Of a DNA stretch of 64,000 nucleotides, positions 18,171 through 27,824 are shown in pieces. Source of the DNA: Microbulbifer taiwanensis (lineage in GTDB: Bacteria > Pseudomonadota > Gammaproteobacteria > Pseudomonadales > Cellvibrionaceae); assembly GCF_014904815.1 (NCBI RefSeq), contig NZ_JACZFR010000001.1, positions 62,001 through 126,000 on the forward strand. Direction: 5' to 3'. The translations under genes were made by a program, and so were the position numbers. The notes below the pieces were generated by a model. The model did no database searches. It was given only the letters and a program-made list of their open reading frames with translations, and was not told where the DNA came from. Each line of letters starts with the position of its first letter. Within the stretch, counting starts at the first letter, position 1.

Positions 18171-18782
18171 CTATTTCGCCATACCCCAATAATTGAAGCC
18201 GGCAAACTTCAGCGCGAGTATATAGGCCGATTCCATCGACCGTATGTCGAAGCCGCTGTCCTCAATCAATTGCGGAATCGGCCGATTCAGGTTACAGCCG
18301 CCGAAGACCCTGCGCCAATAGGGGTTCAGCCTGTCCTGCCACTGCCTGACTCCCGCATCCGGCGCGCTGCCGTGCTCACTGAAGATCAGCTCGCCGTCCG
18401 GCTTCAATACCCGGCGCATCTCGTTCAGAGCCCGGTGCCAGTCGGGAATGGTGCACAGGGTATACGTCAGCAGCACCGTATCGACGCTGCTGTCTTCCAG
18501 TGGGATTTCCTCGCCGGGTAGTTCCAGCCAGCGAACTTCGAGCGGGGAGCTGTCGACCCTGGCGCGAGCGCGTTTGCGCATTGCCTCGCTAGGCTCCAGC
18601 CCCCACACGAATTCCACTTTATTGGAGTCGTAGAATGGCAGGTTCAGGCCGGAGCCGAATCCCACTTCCAGCACCCGGCCGCGCGCCCGGGGTACCAGGA
18701 GCTGGCGCTGTCTGCGAAAAGCCTTAAGGCCACAGGCGCAATTGATCAGGTGGGGCAGGCAGTGGTCGGCGTAGAAGCCCAT
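18171..18782 (-). CDS. Class I SAM-dependent methyltransferase
   Basis: The 203-residue protein has SAM-binding motif I VLEVGFGSGLNLPFY, an acidic strand-2 end (GLEPSEAM), and post-motif regions DSSVDTVLLTYTLCTIPDW and LKPDGELIFSEHG. This places it in the Methyltransf_11/UbiE-like group, with CxxH-rich PHLINCACG near the N-terminus. The ATG at 18782 follows GGGAGGG by about 8 nt and is preferred to one at 18812. Substrate unknown. The upstream SH3-like gene ends 30 bp before this start, so the two may be co-transcribed. Confidence 0.85.
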   Translation of the reverse strand: MGFYADHCLPHLINCACGLKAFRRQRQLLVPRARGRVLEVGFGSGLNLPFYDSNKVEFVWGLEPSEAMRKRARARVDSSPLEVRWLELPGEEIPLEDSSVDTVLLTYTLCTIPDWHRALNEMRRVLKPDGELIFSEHGSAPDAGVRQWQDRLNPYWRRVFGGCNLNRPIPQLIEDSGFDIRSMESAYILALKFAGFNYWGMAK

Positions 18783-18812
18783 GGTGGATATCCCTCCCGC
18801 TCGTTCGCGCAA

Positions 18813-19481
18813 TCAGGATTCGATACGGTAAGTCTGCGACTGCACATTCTCCCAGGAAAACCAGCCCACTGATTCACCCTCGCCGGTTTCGTACTCCACC
18901 TGAAGCCAGGGGTAGCCCCTGACGGGAGTGACGTGCTTGCCGATCACCTTGAGTTCCTGGGTATTGAATATTTTGCCCGTCTCGTCGCCAAAGGAGCCGA
19001 ACAGGCCGCTGGGATGATCGTTATAGACCGTGAAAGCGAGGTTCTCCCCCGGGGTTCTGGCTTTCAGCACTATGGTGTCGCTGATTTTGATTTCACTGAA
19101 TTCGACAGGTGTGGTCCGCGCAGCTGCCTGAACATCCTGCTGGTCATTCCCGGTCGGTGCATTGTCGCCGGCCGGTTCGGAGGGGCGAACCGCCTTTCTA
19201 TTGGAGACGGGCACAGCATCCACCGCGGTGGTCGGTGCTCCCTGGGCGAGCAGCTGTGGGCTGCTCTCAGGCCCTTCCGATTGTTCCTCGTTCAGGCGCA
19301 TCTTGTCGGAAAAGAGCCCGAGCGAGATTACCACTATCTGCACGATCAGTACCTGGAACAGGCGCTGTTGCTGTTTTGGGTTGGGGAGTTGGATGATGCC
19401 TACCAGCGCCAGGCAGGATGCGGCAGAGGTAAATGCAAATACCGCGACAATCACCCAGGAAATGACGATTAACGGTTCCAT
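18813..19481 (-). CDS. Membrane protein with two N-terminal TM segments and an SH3-like tail (unknown)
   Basis: The 222-residue protein has two hydrophobic helices near its start (IVISWVIVAVFAFTSAASCL and VLIVQIVVISLGLF). A low-complexity Pro/Ala/Gln linker follows, then a globular end (about 135-222) with PWLQVEYETGEGESVGWFSW, which looks like a bacterial SH3-type fold. The ATG at 19481 has AGGGAAA upstream and removes 24 unlikely residues. No known family is recognised. Peptidoglycan or peptide binding is possible but not shown. Confidence 0.6.
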   Translation of the reverse strand: MEPLIVISWVIVAVFAFTSAASCLALVGIIQLPNPKQQQRLFQVLIVQIVVISLGLFSDKMRLNEEQSEGPESSPQLLAQGAPTTAVDAVPVSNRKAVRPSEPAGDNAPTGNDQQDVQAAARTTPVEFSEIKISDTIVLKARTPGENLAFTVYNDHPSGLFGSFGDETGKIFNTQELKVIGKHVTPVRGYPWLQVEYETGEGESVGWFSWENVQSQTYRIES

Positions 19482-19709
19482 GGAAAGTTTTCCCTGTTTA
19501 AGAATTGTATTTATTGCGAAAGGGAAGCTCTTACCCCTGAGACCAACCAGCACTCCCCAAGCCGTTTATATAACGTATCCGCAATTCATGACCATAGCCC
19601 CATGGCCGGCGCGCTCGTTGTATAGGGTTGTTGGCTAAGAATTAAACAGGCGGGTCGTGGCATAATCCCGTTTCGCCCGTTAAAAATGCCATTCAGGAAA
19701 GGTAGAAGC

Positions 19710-21881
19710 GTGAATTTCAGATTTCTCTCCGCGCTGGTTTTCACTTTGTCGACACTCGTGATCGCGGCCGGCTGTGAAAAACAGCGGGATCAGAGTGTAT
19801 TGGAGCCTGTGCCGCCGGCAGAGGAGCGGGCGCCGGAACAACCGCCTGCAGAACCGCAGCCGCCGGCGTTTGAAAATTATGTCGAGCTTGGAGACCTGTC
19901 GGCGATCCGCCAGCGCGGCCTGCTGCGCCTGCTGGCACCGCGCGGACCGGAAGATGAATCCCTGCCCCGCGACGGCCTGCCCAGCACCGAGTGGCGAGCG
20001 CTGGCCGAGAAGTTCGCGCGCAGTCGCGGCTTGCAGCCGCAGTGGGTGTATGTGGACAGTTTCGCCGACCTGATTCCTGCATTGGCTGGGGGGCGCGGCG
20101 ATGTGATTGCCACGAATTTCTCCCGTACCCGAGAGCGCGCCGGGCAGGTCGCCTTTACCCGTGCCCTCCAGCATGTGCGCGAACTGTTGGTAACGCGGCG
20201 GGATATGCCCGCCGCGCAGTTCGATGTGGAACCCTTACAGGTGGCTGTGCGCCGCGGCAGTGCCTTTGCTGAAACCCTGTCCGCTGAAGCGTCGCAGCAG
20301 CGCTTCAGCATCGCCTACCTGGACGAGCCTATTGAGCACGACGACCTGCTCGCCGCCGTGGCCGCCGGTGAATATCCGGCCACGGTCATCGACAGCAATC
20401 TCGCCGATGCCCTGCTGCCGTCCTACCCGGGCCTGGTTGCCAGCGCAGAGTTGCAATCCCAGCGCGCCATTGCCTGGGCGGTGCGTCGCGATGCACCACA
20501 GCTGAAACGCGCATTGGACGAATTCTTCACCGCTGAGCACGTACTTGCCAGCCAGCACCGCGAATACCCCCTCCGCGACTGGAGTGCAATCCGGGAGACC
20601 CGCACGTTGCGCGTTCTGACCCGCAATCACCCCGCCTCTTACTTTATGTGGCGCGGCGAGCTGATGGGCTTCGACTATGATCTGCTCAAGCAGTTTGCAC
20701 GCGAAAACAGGCTGCGCCTGAGTATGGTGGTGCCCGGCCCCGATGTGGATCTGGCCGAGGCGCTGCAGGCGGGTATGGGGGATGTGATCGCCGCGTCGCT
20801 GACCGTGACCGATGCGCGCCGTCAACAGGGGCTGGTATTCTCGCGTCCCTATATGACCGTGACCGAGCAGGTCATTGCCGCAGTTTCCACACCGGCCGCT
20901 GATCCCACACCTTCGGTGTCGGAACTGCTGTCCGCACAGCGGGTGGCCGTGAATCCGCTGACGAGCTACCACGCCAACCTGCTTGCGCTGGCCGGGGTGC
21001 AGGAAGAGCCGCTGCAGATTGTCCCGGTTCAGGGCGCTACCACCGAACAGCTGATCGATGCCGTGGCGGAGGGCACCTACCCCTACACGGTGGCCGACTC
21101 CCACCTGGTCGCTATAGAGAGCACCTATCGCAACGATTTCGCGGTGGTGGGGGCGCTGCCGGGTAAGCGGGATATCGCCTGGGCGGTGCGCCCCGACCAG
21201 CCGCAACTGTTGCAGCAGCTGGACGATTTCCTGAAAAAGCATCACCGCGGTCTGTTTTTCAACGTCACCTACAATAAATATTTCAAGAACGCCAAGCGCA
21301 TCCGCCGCCACCAGCGCGATCGGTTGCGCAATATCGATCAGCTATCCCCCTACGACCCGATAGTGCGCAAGCACGCCGCCGATGTCGATCGCGACTGGCG
21401 CATGGTGGTGTCGCAGATGTACCAGGAGAGCCAGTTCAACCCGCGCGCGGAGTCTTTCGCCGGAGCCCAGGGCCTGATGCAGGTACTGCCGCGCACCGCA
21501 AAACAGATGGGAATCAATAATCTGTTTGAGCCGGAGAACAGCATCAGGGCCGGTGTCTCCTACCTGGGCTGGCTGGAGGAGCGCTTCCCGCGGGAATTGC
21601 CCTTCGACCAGAAGATCTACTTCACCCTCGCCGCCTACAACGCCGGCCACGGCCATGTCAGGGACGCGCGCAAACTGGCCGCGCGACTGGGCAGGGACCC
21701 AAATCGCTGGTTCGGCAGTGTGGAGGAGGCGATGCTGATGCTGTCCCAACCGGAATACTATCGCCAGGCGCGTTTTGGCTATGTGCGAGGGCGCGAACCG
21801 GTGAATTATGTGCGGGAGATTCGCGCGCGCTATCTGGGCTACCTGTCCGTAGCGAGAAATGAAACGGGCATCGTGGAATAG
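19710..21881 (+). CDS. MltF-like lytic transglycosylase lipoprotein with two solute-binding domains
   Basis: The roughly 723-residue lipoprotein (FTLSTLVIAAGC) carries two tandem SBP_bac_3 domains (about residues 45-285 and 300-520). A C-terminal SLT domain follows, with catalytic Glu573 in QMYQESQFNP and the usual AQGLMQVLPRTAKQ, AAYNAGHGHV and YPY-like segments. It should cleave murein glycan chains, with the binding domains modulating activity as in E. coli MltF, which has one such domain. The GTG at 19710 follows AGGAAAGG and gives a clean signal peptide. The ATG at 19686 has no ribosome site. Confidence 0.85.
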   Translation: MNFRFLSALVFTLSTLVIAAGCEKQRDQSVLEPVPPAEERAPEQPPAEPQPPAFENYVELGDLSAIRQRGLLRLLAPRGPEDESLPRDGLPSTEWRALAEKFARSRGLQPQWVYVDSFADLIPALAGGRGDVIATNFSRTRERAGQVAFTRALQHVRELLVTRRDMPAAQFDVEPLQVAVRRGSAFAETLSAEASQQRFSIAYLDEPIEHDDLLAAVAAGEYPATVIDSNLADALLPSYPGLVASAELQSQRAIAWAVRRDAPQLKRALDEFFTAEHVLASQHREYPLRDWSAIRETRTLRVLTRNHPASYFMWRGELMGFDYDLLKQFARENRLRLSMVVPGPDVDLAEALQAGMGDVIAASLTVTDARRQQGLVFSRPYMTVTEQVIAAVSTPAADPTPSVSELLSAQRVAVNPLTSYHANLLALAGVQEEPLQIVPVQGATTEQLIDAVAEGTYPYTVADSHLVAIESTYRNDFAVVGALPGKRDIAWAVRPDQPQLLQQLDDFLKKHHRGLFFNVTYNKYFKNAKRIRRHQRDRLRNIDQLSPYDPIVRKHAADVDRDWRMVVSQMYQESQFNPRAESFAGAQGLMQVLPRTAKQMGINNLFEPENSIRAGVSYLGWLEERFPRELPFDQKIYFTLAAYNAGHGHVRDARKLAARLGRDPNRWFGSVEEAMLMLSQPEYYRQARFGYVRGREPVNYVREIRARYLGYLSVARNETGIVE

Positions 21882-21896
21882 TCGTACTGAGAGCGA

Positions 21897-22784
21897 TTAT
21901 TCGAAGACGCCCTGGCTTCCGTGTCGCGAAATCAGATTGGCCAGCCATGGGCTGGCTTCCCGATACTCATCCATATTCAATACGAACTCTTGCCCCCGAG
22001 CGGCGCACTGCAGGTGGCAGCGATCGCTGTCGCCTTCTTCGGGGAGCGGATTCCAGCGCTCCATCTTCGAATGGTAACTGAGTGGTGTGCGCCCCGAACC
22101 GGGGTACAGGAAGTGAGGCAGTTGCCAGGCGGTGGCTTTGGGTGAGTCTGGCCGCGTGAGCACCAACTGCGGATCTACATGCGGGAATATCCCCGCACCG
22201 GGCAGCGGTTTGGAATGTCCTTCCAGCACCAGGCGATCGGCGGCCAGGTAGAGCGTATTGGCTGCATCCGGGCCTATCTGGAAGTGCGGGTGGTAGCGCG
22301 CCCAGGGCAGCTCGCCTTCCCGCAGTGCATCGACTTTGACGATCTCGCCGATGGCCAGCCAGCCCCAGAGGATATGTCGGGCCGGTGCGTCCTTGACGAA
22401 GCGCCAGCGCCCATCAGTTTTCTCCACTGACCGGAAAAGTCCGAAGAACAGCAACAGGTCACCGGCCTGCACCCCCTGTTTGCGCAGATGCCCCTGTGCC
22501 GCCCCCGCCTGCCCCAGCAATGGCTTCCAGCCCGGTTGGCGCGGCAGGGCATCGAAATGCATATCCGGATCCAGGTGTGCGCCCTGTTCCGATCCGACTT
22601 TGCCGCGCGTCAGGTCCTCGACCAGTCCGCCGATATTCTGCCCGGCATGCGTGATATTGCCGTAGCGAATCCCGGACCTGGCATCCGGAATCGGCAATGC
22701 GTAGAGAGAGCCGTCGGGAAAAACCGGGCTGGGGCAGCCGCCGGCGGAGGAGTCGAAGCCTTTGCGGCTCAGGATCAGGCGCAT
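21897..22784 (-). CDS. Nmad3-like protein (nucleotide-modification-associated domain)
   Basis: The 295-residue protein opens MRLILSRKGFDSSAGGCPSP, then FPDGSLYALPIPD, which I recognise as the start of Nmad3-domain proteins. These were predicted by comparative genomics to act in base hypermodification. It also has QAGDLLLFFGLFR, HILWGWLAIGEIV and LLYLAADRL-like segments. Biochemical activity is unproven. No modification genes are adjacent; the neighbours are the MltF-like gene (convergent) and an MFS pump. It may be a stand-alone genome-defence or housekeeping protein. Confidence 0.6.
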   Translation of the reverse strand: MRLILSRKGFDSSAGGCPSPVFPDGSLYALPIPDARSGIRYGNITHAGQNIGGLVEDLTRGKVGSEQGAHLDPDMHFDALPRQPGWKPLLGQAGAAQGHLRKQGVQAGDLLLFFGLFRSVEKTDGRWRFVKDAPARHILWGWLAIGEIVKVDALREGELPWARYHPHFQIGPDAANTLYLAADRLVLEGHSKPLPGAGIFPHVDPQLVLTRPDSPKATAWQLPHFLYPGSGRTPLSYHSKMERWNPLPEEGDSDRCHLQCAARGQEFVLNMDEYREASPWLANLISRHGSQGVFE

Positions 22785-22961
22785 CAGTACGAGTGTCGGT
22801 GTTGTCAGCGCGGATCCGCCGGGGCGAAGCCCGCTGCTGCATTGGGTACAGTGTTCAGTTCAACAGGTGGAATACTACACTGATGCGCTGAGATACCTCG
22901 ATATTTTTCGGCACAAATATGGCGGCACTGCTCCGTCACCCCGGTGCACAGTTGATGTGCA

Positions 22962-24509
22962 TCAACTCGAGTGCGCCCTGAGCAGCCGGAACTGAGCGAG
23001 TGCGCCGAGTGCAGCCAGCACGGCGCAGAGCAGTGTAAGATCTGCGAAGCCGCTATAGACGGCCTGTATCAGTGCTTCGCGGATAGTCTCCGCGGTTGCG
23101 GCGTCGTATCGGGACAGTAACATCGAAAGTTTCTGCTCGGTTGCGTGCAGACCGGCAGTTAGATTCGCGACCTCTGCAGGTGGCAAATCGAGAGCGGATA
23201 AGCTCCCGTCGAGGGACGAACGGGCGCCGTTGGCCGATACGAGTCCGCCGATCGATACACCAACTGTGGCGCCGAGAAAGGTGAAGGTCGTGAGAACGCC
23301 CGAGCCCTGCCCGGTTTGATCCGGCGGTAGCGTTTGCACGCCAAGGCCGGAAAACACCGGGAGGGTTAACCCCAATCCCAACCCACAAACGGCGAGCGCG
23401 GTTTCAAACCCCAGGACGCCATTGCCCGTTGCTTCGACATGCAACAAGGTCGCGCCGATCATCAGCAGTAGCATGCCGGTTGTGACGACGACTTGATATC
23501 CGTATCGGGCTGCCACTCTGTGCACCACCGTCGAGAGTAAGAACATCAGCAACGTCAGGGATAACAAGGAGAAACCCGCGAGCGCCGGCGTATAGTCGAA
23601 CGCAAGTATATTTTGCGTAAAGATACTCGCGAATACGAGAATGACGTAAATCAGGAAGAAGGCGGAAAAGATACCGAGGCTGGCCGCAATGAAATCGCGA
23701 TTCCTAAAAAAGTCGAGATTCAGGAACGGCATAGAAGCGCTGCGCTCGCGCAGTAATAGGGCAATCGTCGCCACAATGCTGGCGAGCAGGGTCGATATGG
23801 TTGTGCCGGAGTGCCACCCAAGGTCTTGTGCATGCGTGAGCGCGAAGGTGAATGTTGCCATCGCGGTGGCAATCAGCAAAAAACCAGTGAAGTCCTGGAA
23901 TTCGGGTTGCCCCCGCTTAGGTGGCGATAGCCGACCGCGCAAAGCGATGGCAACAATGATGAATGCTGCTACAACAATCGCCATGCTGAACCAGAATATA
24001 TAGCGCCAGCTCAGGTAATGCGTCAACAGGCCGCCGACGATAGGGCCGATGCCGAGTCCGAGACCGAGAACACCGCTCCAGATCGCCGCGCCGAATTGCC
24101 GCTTCTGTTCGGGAAAGGTGGCTCTGACGAGCGCGAGCGACATAGGTAACAGCAATCCGCCAGCCAATCCCTGGAGCCCCCGACCAACAAGCATGGTCAG
24201 GCCGTCGGCCGCGAGTGCCATAATGATGTATGCAGCGACGAAGCACAGTGTTCCGGCCAGAAATACTCGGCCGAGACCGAATCGGTCCCCCATCCGGCCC
24301 GCCGCCGCGAGAAAGATAGCGCCGACGAGGAAATAGATGGTGACGACCCATTGCAACATGGTCGGGCTCAGGTCGAAATCGTGCCGGATCGGGGGCACGG
24401 CGGTGATCATCGCCGTGCCATTCATGGTCTGGCTGAATACGCCGATGGCAACACCGGTGAGTACGAGCCAGGGGTTTGGAGATGTGGGGGGCTCAGTTAT
24501 AGAAGGCAT
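22962..24509 (-). CDS. MFS drug:proton antiporter, EmrB/QacA (DHA2) type
   Basis: The 515-residue protein has about 14 membrane segments, a motif A region (GRMGDRFGLGRVFLAG) and motif C-like glycine/proline-rich segments (GLGLGIGPIVGGLLT). The ATG at 24509 is preferred to an upstream TTG at 24560. Codon choice (many cga, gcg, tcg) looks a little unlike the neighbours, so it may be a later arrival. It lies 177 bp upstream of the Nmad3-like gene on the same strand. A perfect 18-bp palindrome (22950-22967) overlaps its stop codon. Confidence 0.85.
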   Translation of the reverse strand: MPSITEPPTSPNPWLVLTGVAIGVFSQTMNGTAMITAVPPIRHDFDLSPTMLQWVVTIYFLVGAIFLAAAGRMGDRFGLGRVFLAGTLCFVAAYIIMALAADGLTMLVGRGLQGLAGGLLLPMSLALVRATFPEQKRQFGAAIWSGVLGLGLGIGPIVGGLLTHYLSWRYIFWFSMAIVVAAFIIVAIALRGRLSPPKRGQPEFQDFTGFLLIATAMATFTFALTHAQDLGWHSGTTISTLLASIVATIALLLRERSASMPFLNLDFFRNRDFIAASLGIFSAFFLIYVILVFASIFTQNILAFDYTPALAGFSLLSLTLLMFLLSTVVHRVAARYGYQVVVTTGMLLLMIGATLLHVEATGNGVLGFETALAVCGLGLGLTLPVFSGLGVQTLPPDQTGQGSGVLTTFTFLGATVGVSIGGLVSANGARSSLDGSLSALDLPPAEVANLTAGLHATEQKLSMLLSRYDAATAETIREALIQAVYSGFADLTLLCAVLAALGALAQFRLLRAHSS

Positions 24510-24703
24510 GCGGAGAATTCCGGCAATCGCTGAGTGAGTGGCAGGGCGTACCGGTGACAATCGAGAAGATCGGTTCCCATCGAAACAGGAAATAGAAAAT
24601 GCTCAGGCAGACAAACAGACACCAGGTGATACTGGTGTCTGGCCTTGTTCTTCCGCGTTTTCTTATGGACATTTCCTGTGTCTATGTATGGGTGCTGGCA
24701 TCC

Positions 24704-27412
24704 TCAGTTTCCACTTCCCTTCAACTGTCGCCCCTCCATGGCGACACACCACTGACTCTGCTGGCGGCGGTTTTTCAGTACCCGGCCCAGTGCCGGCATC
24801 AGTTCGCTGTTCTGCTTCAGTACCTGGCTGTATCGGTTGATATCACCCTTGCTGCACGCGATCGGAAAGAGCATGGCATAGGCCTTGTTGTACAGCGTGT
24901 CCTTTGTGTCGCTGACCCGCGGCACGGCGCCAAACAGCTCTTTTCTGAAATCGCGGTACAGGTTCAGCTGCTCAGCCGGGAAGAGTGCGCTGGCGGCGGC
25001 GCGTATCTGGCTCAGTTTGTACTGGTCGCGCTTGTTGAGGATATTGTCCAGCCACTCCCGCTTGACTTCTGCCGTCGGGCGTATTGCGTTGGCGCTGATG
25101 GCGTAGTTGCGCGCGCGGTCGGTGTTGTCCTTCTCCAGTTCACCCTCGACCAGGCCGGCGTAGTCGCCGTGCAGGTTGCGGTTCATCAGGATGATCAGCT
25201 GCCAGCGCTTGTCCTGGTCGATGGTCAGGCCGTCGATTTTGAGTTCGCCGGATAGCAGCTGGGCGGCGTTGCCAAGTGCTGCGTCCGTGTGGGCGAGGTC
25301 TGTAAAGGCCGTGAACCAGGTCTTCTGTGCGTCGCTGCCGGCGGGGGCAGTGTTGAGCTGTTTCCAGGCAAAGTTCTCGATGGCCTGCAGCTGCTCGCTG
25401 CGCAGTTCTTCCGGCACAGCGAAGCGGTGGGCGTAGGCCGCCGCCGCTTCGAGGTGGTGGCTGATCAGGCGGATCACATTGATATTGCTCTCGGCGCCGG
25501 CGTTGTTCAGGGCAAAGTCGATCCACTCGGCCAGCGGCATCCTGGCATCGGTGACACTGTCGAACAGGCTCTGCCACAGCATCAGGCGGGTGAAAGAACT
25601 TTCAATCGAGTTGATATGCTGGCTTACCTGGGCGATGGATTTTTCACCGAGGCGGGTTTTCACATAGCCCCAATCCTCGTCGTTCAGGGTCAGGATCTGC
25701 GGGCAGGGTTGGCCCTTGGCTTCCTTCACCGGTGTGGTTACGCCTTTATAGGTCACCGGCACCGCGGCCACGCGGGTCATGATACTGTCCTGCATGCGGT
25801 ATATACCCAGCTGGATTCTTTGCTGGCGCAGGAGCGGGTACTTTTTCGGCGCCGTCTGGTTGATCGTCAGCTGGGTGATCTTGTCGTCGCTGCACTGGTA
25901 GTCGGCGGAGATGGTGTTCACGCCGGCCTTATAGAGCCAGTTATTGGTCCACTGCGCCAGATCCTGGTTGGCGGCCTTGCCGAGATGGCCCATGAAATCC
26001 TTCAGTTCGGCGTTGCCGTAGGAGAAGTCGGTCAGGTAGCTGCTCACACCCTGGCGGAATGCCTCCTTGCCGAGGAAATGGGGCAGCTGCTCCAGCACCG
26101 AGCCGCCCTTGCCGTAGGTGATGCTGTCGAAGTTGGAGAAGGCCTCTGCGGTGTTGGGGACCGGCACCTCAATGGGGTGGGTGGTGGGCAGCTGGTCGGC
26201 CAGGTAGGCGGACTGCTTGGAACGCAGGTAAAAGTTTTCCCACACGTCGTCGAACTCGCTATTGGTGGCCAGTGCCAGGCTGGCCATATAGGTGGCGAAG
26301 CTCTCCTTCAGCCACAGTCCGTTCCACCATTGCATGGTCACCAGGTCGCCGAACCACATATGTGCCATTTCGTGGGCGATCACATTGGCGAGCCTCTGCC
26401 GCTCGGCCTGGGTTTTTTCACCGCGGGATACATAGGCTTCGTTGAAGGTTACCGCGGCGACGTTTTCCATGGCCCCGATAGTGAAATCCGGCACTATCAC
26501 CTGGTCGTATTTATCGAACGGATACTCGATACCGTAATACTTCTGGAAGAAGTCGAAGGACTGCTGGGTGAAGGTAAACCAGTCATCGGGTTTCACATTG
26601 GGAGCCAGTGTCTTGCGAGCCATCAGGCGCAGGGGAATTTCCCCGGCCTTGTCTTCCCACACCACGAAGGGACCGGCGTGCAGCGGGAAGATATAAGTGG
26701 AGAATTTCTTGCTGGCGGGGAATTGCCAGTGCTTGCGCCCATCCGGCAGCGTCTCGATGTTGTTCTCGCGTGTGGCAGTGACCACCTGCCAGTCCGCCGG
26801 TGCTTTTACGTCGACCGTATAACTGGCCTTCAGATCCGGCTGGTCGAACAGCGGCGCGAAGCGGTTGGCCTTGTAGGGTTCGAAGTGGGTATAGAGGTAG
26901 ACGTTGCCGTCCTGCGGATCCTGAAAGCGGTGCAGGCCCGAGCCGTCACTGGAGTAGGGGTGCGTATAGTCGATGGCGATTGTATTGGGCCCGACATTCA
27001 GTTGCCCCGGCTCGATGGTAACGAAATAACCGTTGTACTGGATGGGAATTTCCTGGCCATTAACGCTCACAGACTGAACTTCACCGCCGCTGAAATCGAT
27101 GGTAAGCGCCTGTTGCAGCGGCCTGGCAATTTCGGTCTCGGCGACCACGCGGCCGGAGAAACTATCGGATTCGCTGTCCAGCACGACGGAGATCCTGTAG
27201 TCCACATCCGCGATCTGCAATCTGCGCAGGGCCGCCGTGGCGGCGGTCAGGCCGGGGGCGTCGGGGCGCGACACGCGCGGGACTTTCTGCGCTTTTACCG
27301 TCTCTGCAGCTTCCTTTTTTGTGGCCTTTTCCGAGGGAGGTGTTTTATCGCCGCAGCTGGCGATCAGCGCTGTGCACAGCAGCGCGGTGGCAATTTTCCT
27401 TGTGGTGCTCAT
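24704..27412 (-). CDS. M1-family aminopeptidase lipoprotein
   Basis: The 902-residue lipoprotein (signal LLCTALIASC) has the exopeptidase motif GAMEN (about 314), zinc motif HEMAHMWFGDLVTMQWW (about 346) and a third-ligand region LKESFATYMA. This is a canonical PepN-like M1 aminopeptidase. An ERAP1_C-like C-terminal helical domain follows. It faces the periplasm and should trim N-terminal residues from peptides. It is a close paralogue of the protein at 35796-38471. GGAGAATTCG serves as the ribosome site. Confidence 0.93.
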   Translation of the reverse strand: MSTTRKIATALLCTALIASCGDKTPPSEKATKKEAAETVKAQKVPRVSRPDAPGLTAATAALRRLQIADVDYRISVVLDSESDSFSGRVVAETEIARPLQQALTIDFSGGEVQSVSVNGQEIPIQYNGYFVTIEPGQLNVGPNTIAIDYTHPYSSDGSGLHRFQDPQDGNVYLYTHFEPYKANRFAPLFDQPDLKASYTVDVKAPADWQVVTATRENNIETLPDGRKHWQFPASKKFSTYIFPLHAGPFVVWEDKAGEIPLRLMARKTLAPNVKPDDWFTFTQQSFDFFQKYYGIEYPFDKYDQVIVPDFTIGAMENVAAVTFNEAYVSRGEKTQAERQRLANVIAHEMAHMWFGDLVTMQWWNGLWLKESFATYMASLALATNSEFDDVWENFYLRSKQSAYLADQLPTTHPIEVPVPNTAEAFSNFDSITYGKGGSVLEQLPHFLGKEAFRQGVSSYLTDFSYGNAELKDFMGHLGKAANQDLAQWTNNWLYKAGVNTISADYQCSDDKITQLTINQTAPKKYPLLRQQRIQLGIYRMQDSIMTRVAAVPVTYKGVTTPVKEAKGQPCPQILTLNDEDWGYVKTRLGEKSIAQVSQHINSIESSFTRLMLWQSLFDSVTDARMPLAEWIDFALNNAGAESNINVIRLISHHLEAAAAYAHRFAVPEELRSEQLQAIENFAWKQLNTAPAGSDAQKTWFTAFTDLAHTDAALGNAAQLLSGELKIDGLTIDQDKRWQLIILMNRNLHGDYAGLVEGELEKDNTDRARNYAISANAIRPTAEVKREWLDNILNKRDQYKLSQIRAAASALFPAEQLNLYRDFRKELFGAVPRVSDTKDTLYNKAYAMLFPIACSKGDINRYSQVLKQNSELMPALGRVLKNRRQQSQWCVAMEGRQLKGSGN

Positions 27413-27598
27413 CGAATTCTCCGGCTGGTGGCGGTGGCGCCAAGGATTGCGTTGGCTGCCTTATTACCTGTTTAGGTTATATCACGCCGAGCGGCACCGC
27501 GCATGGTGAGTGGGCGCTTACTGGAAACAGGGTGACGGTTGCCTTGCCATCGGTGGGGTGGACGAACACGAAGTTTGGTCCTACAGGACAGTTTTCTG

Positions 27599-27663
27599 GT
27601 CATTCCGGCGCAGGCCGGGATCCAGATGCCCCCGAACTGGATACCGGCCTGCGCCGGTATGAC
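27599..27663. repeat. 65-bp inverted-end repeat
   Basis: It has perfect dispersed-repeat ends, GTCATTCCGGCGCAGGCCGG and CCGGCCTGCGCCGGTATGAC. It is the shortest form of the family in this window. It occupies the 412-bp gap between the M1 gene and the marR-like gene; nothing else is seen in that gap. Confidence 0.75.
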
Positions 27664-27824
27664 GAGCCAATGAATTCTCGATCTGAAACGGAGTATCCAC
27701 AGGCGAGTTGCGCGGCTTTCGGAAAACTCGGGCTGTTAAAATGACCCCGCAGGGCACAGGTAAAAAGTGCGCTTACTCGGCCGGTGCGAACAGGTTTCAG
27801 ATGGATACCGTCACACCAGCCTTC

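Noticed and set aside
22950-22967. Perfect 18-bp palindrome as terminator or operator
   Set aside because: It overlaps the MFS stop codon and has no T-tract; possibly coincidence, so not listed as a feature.
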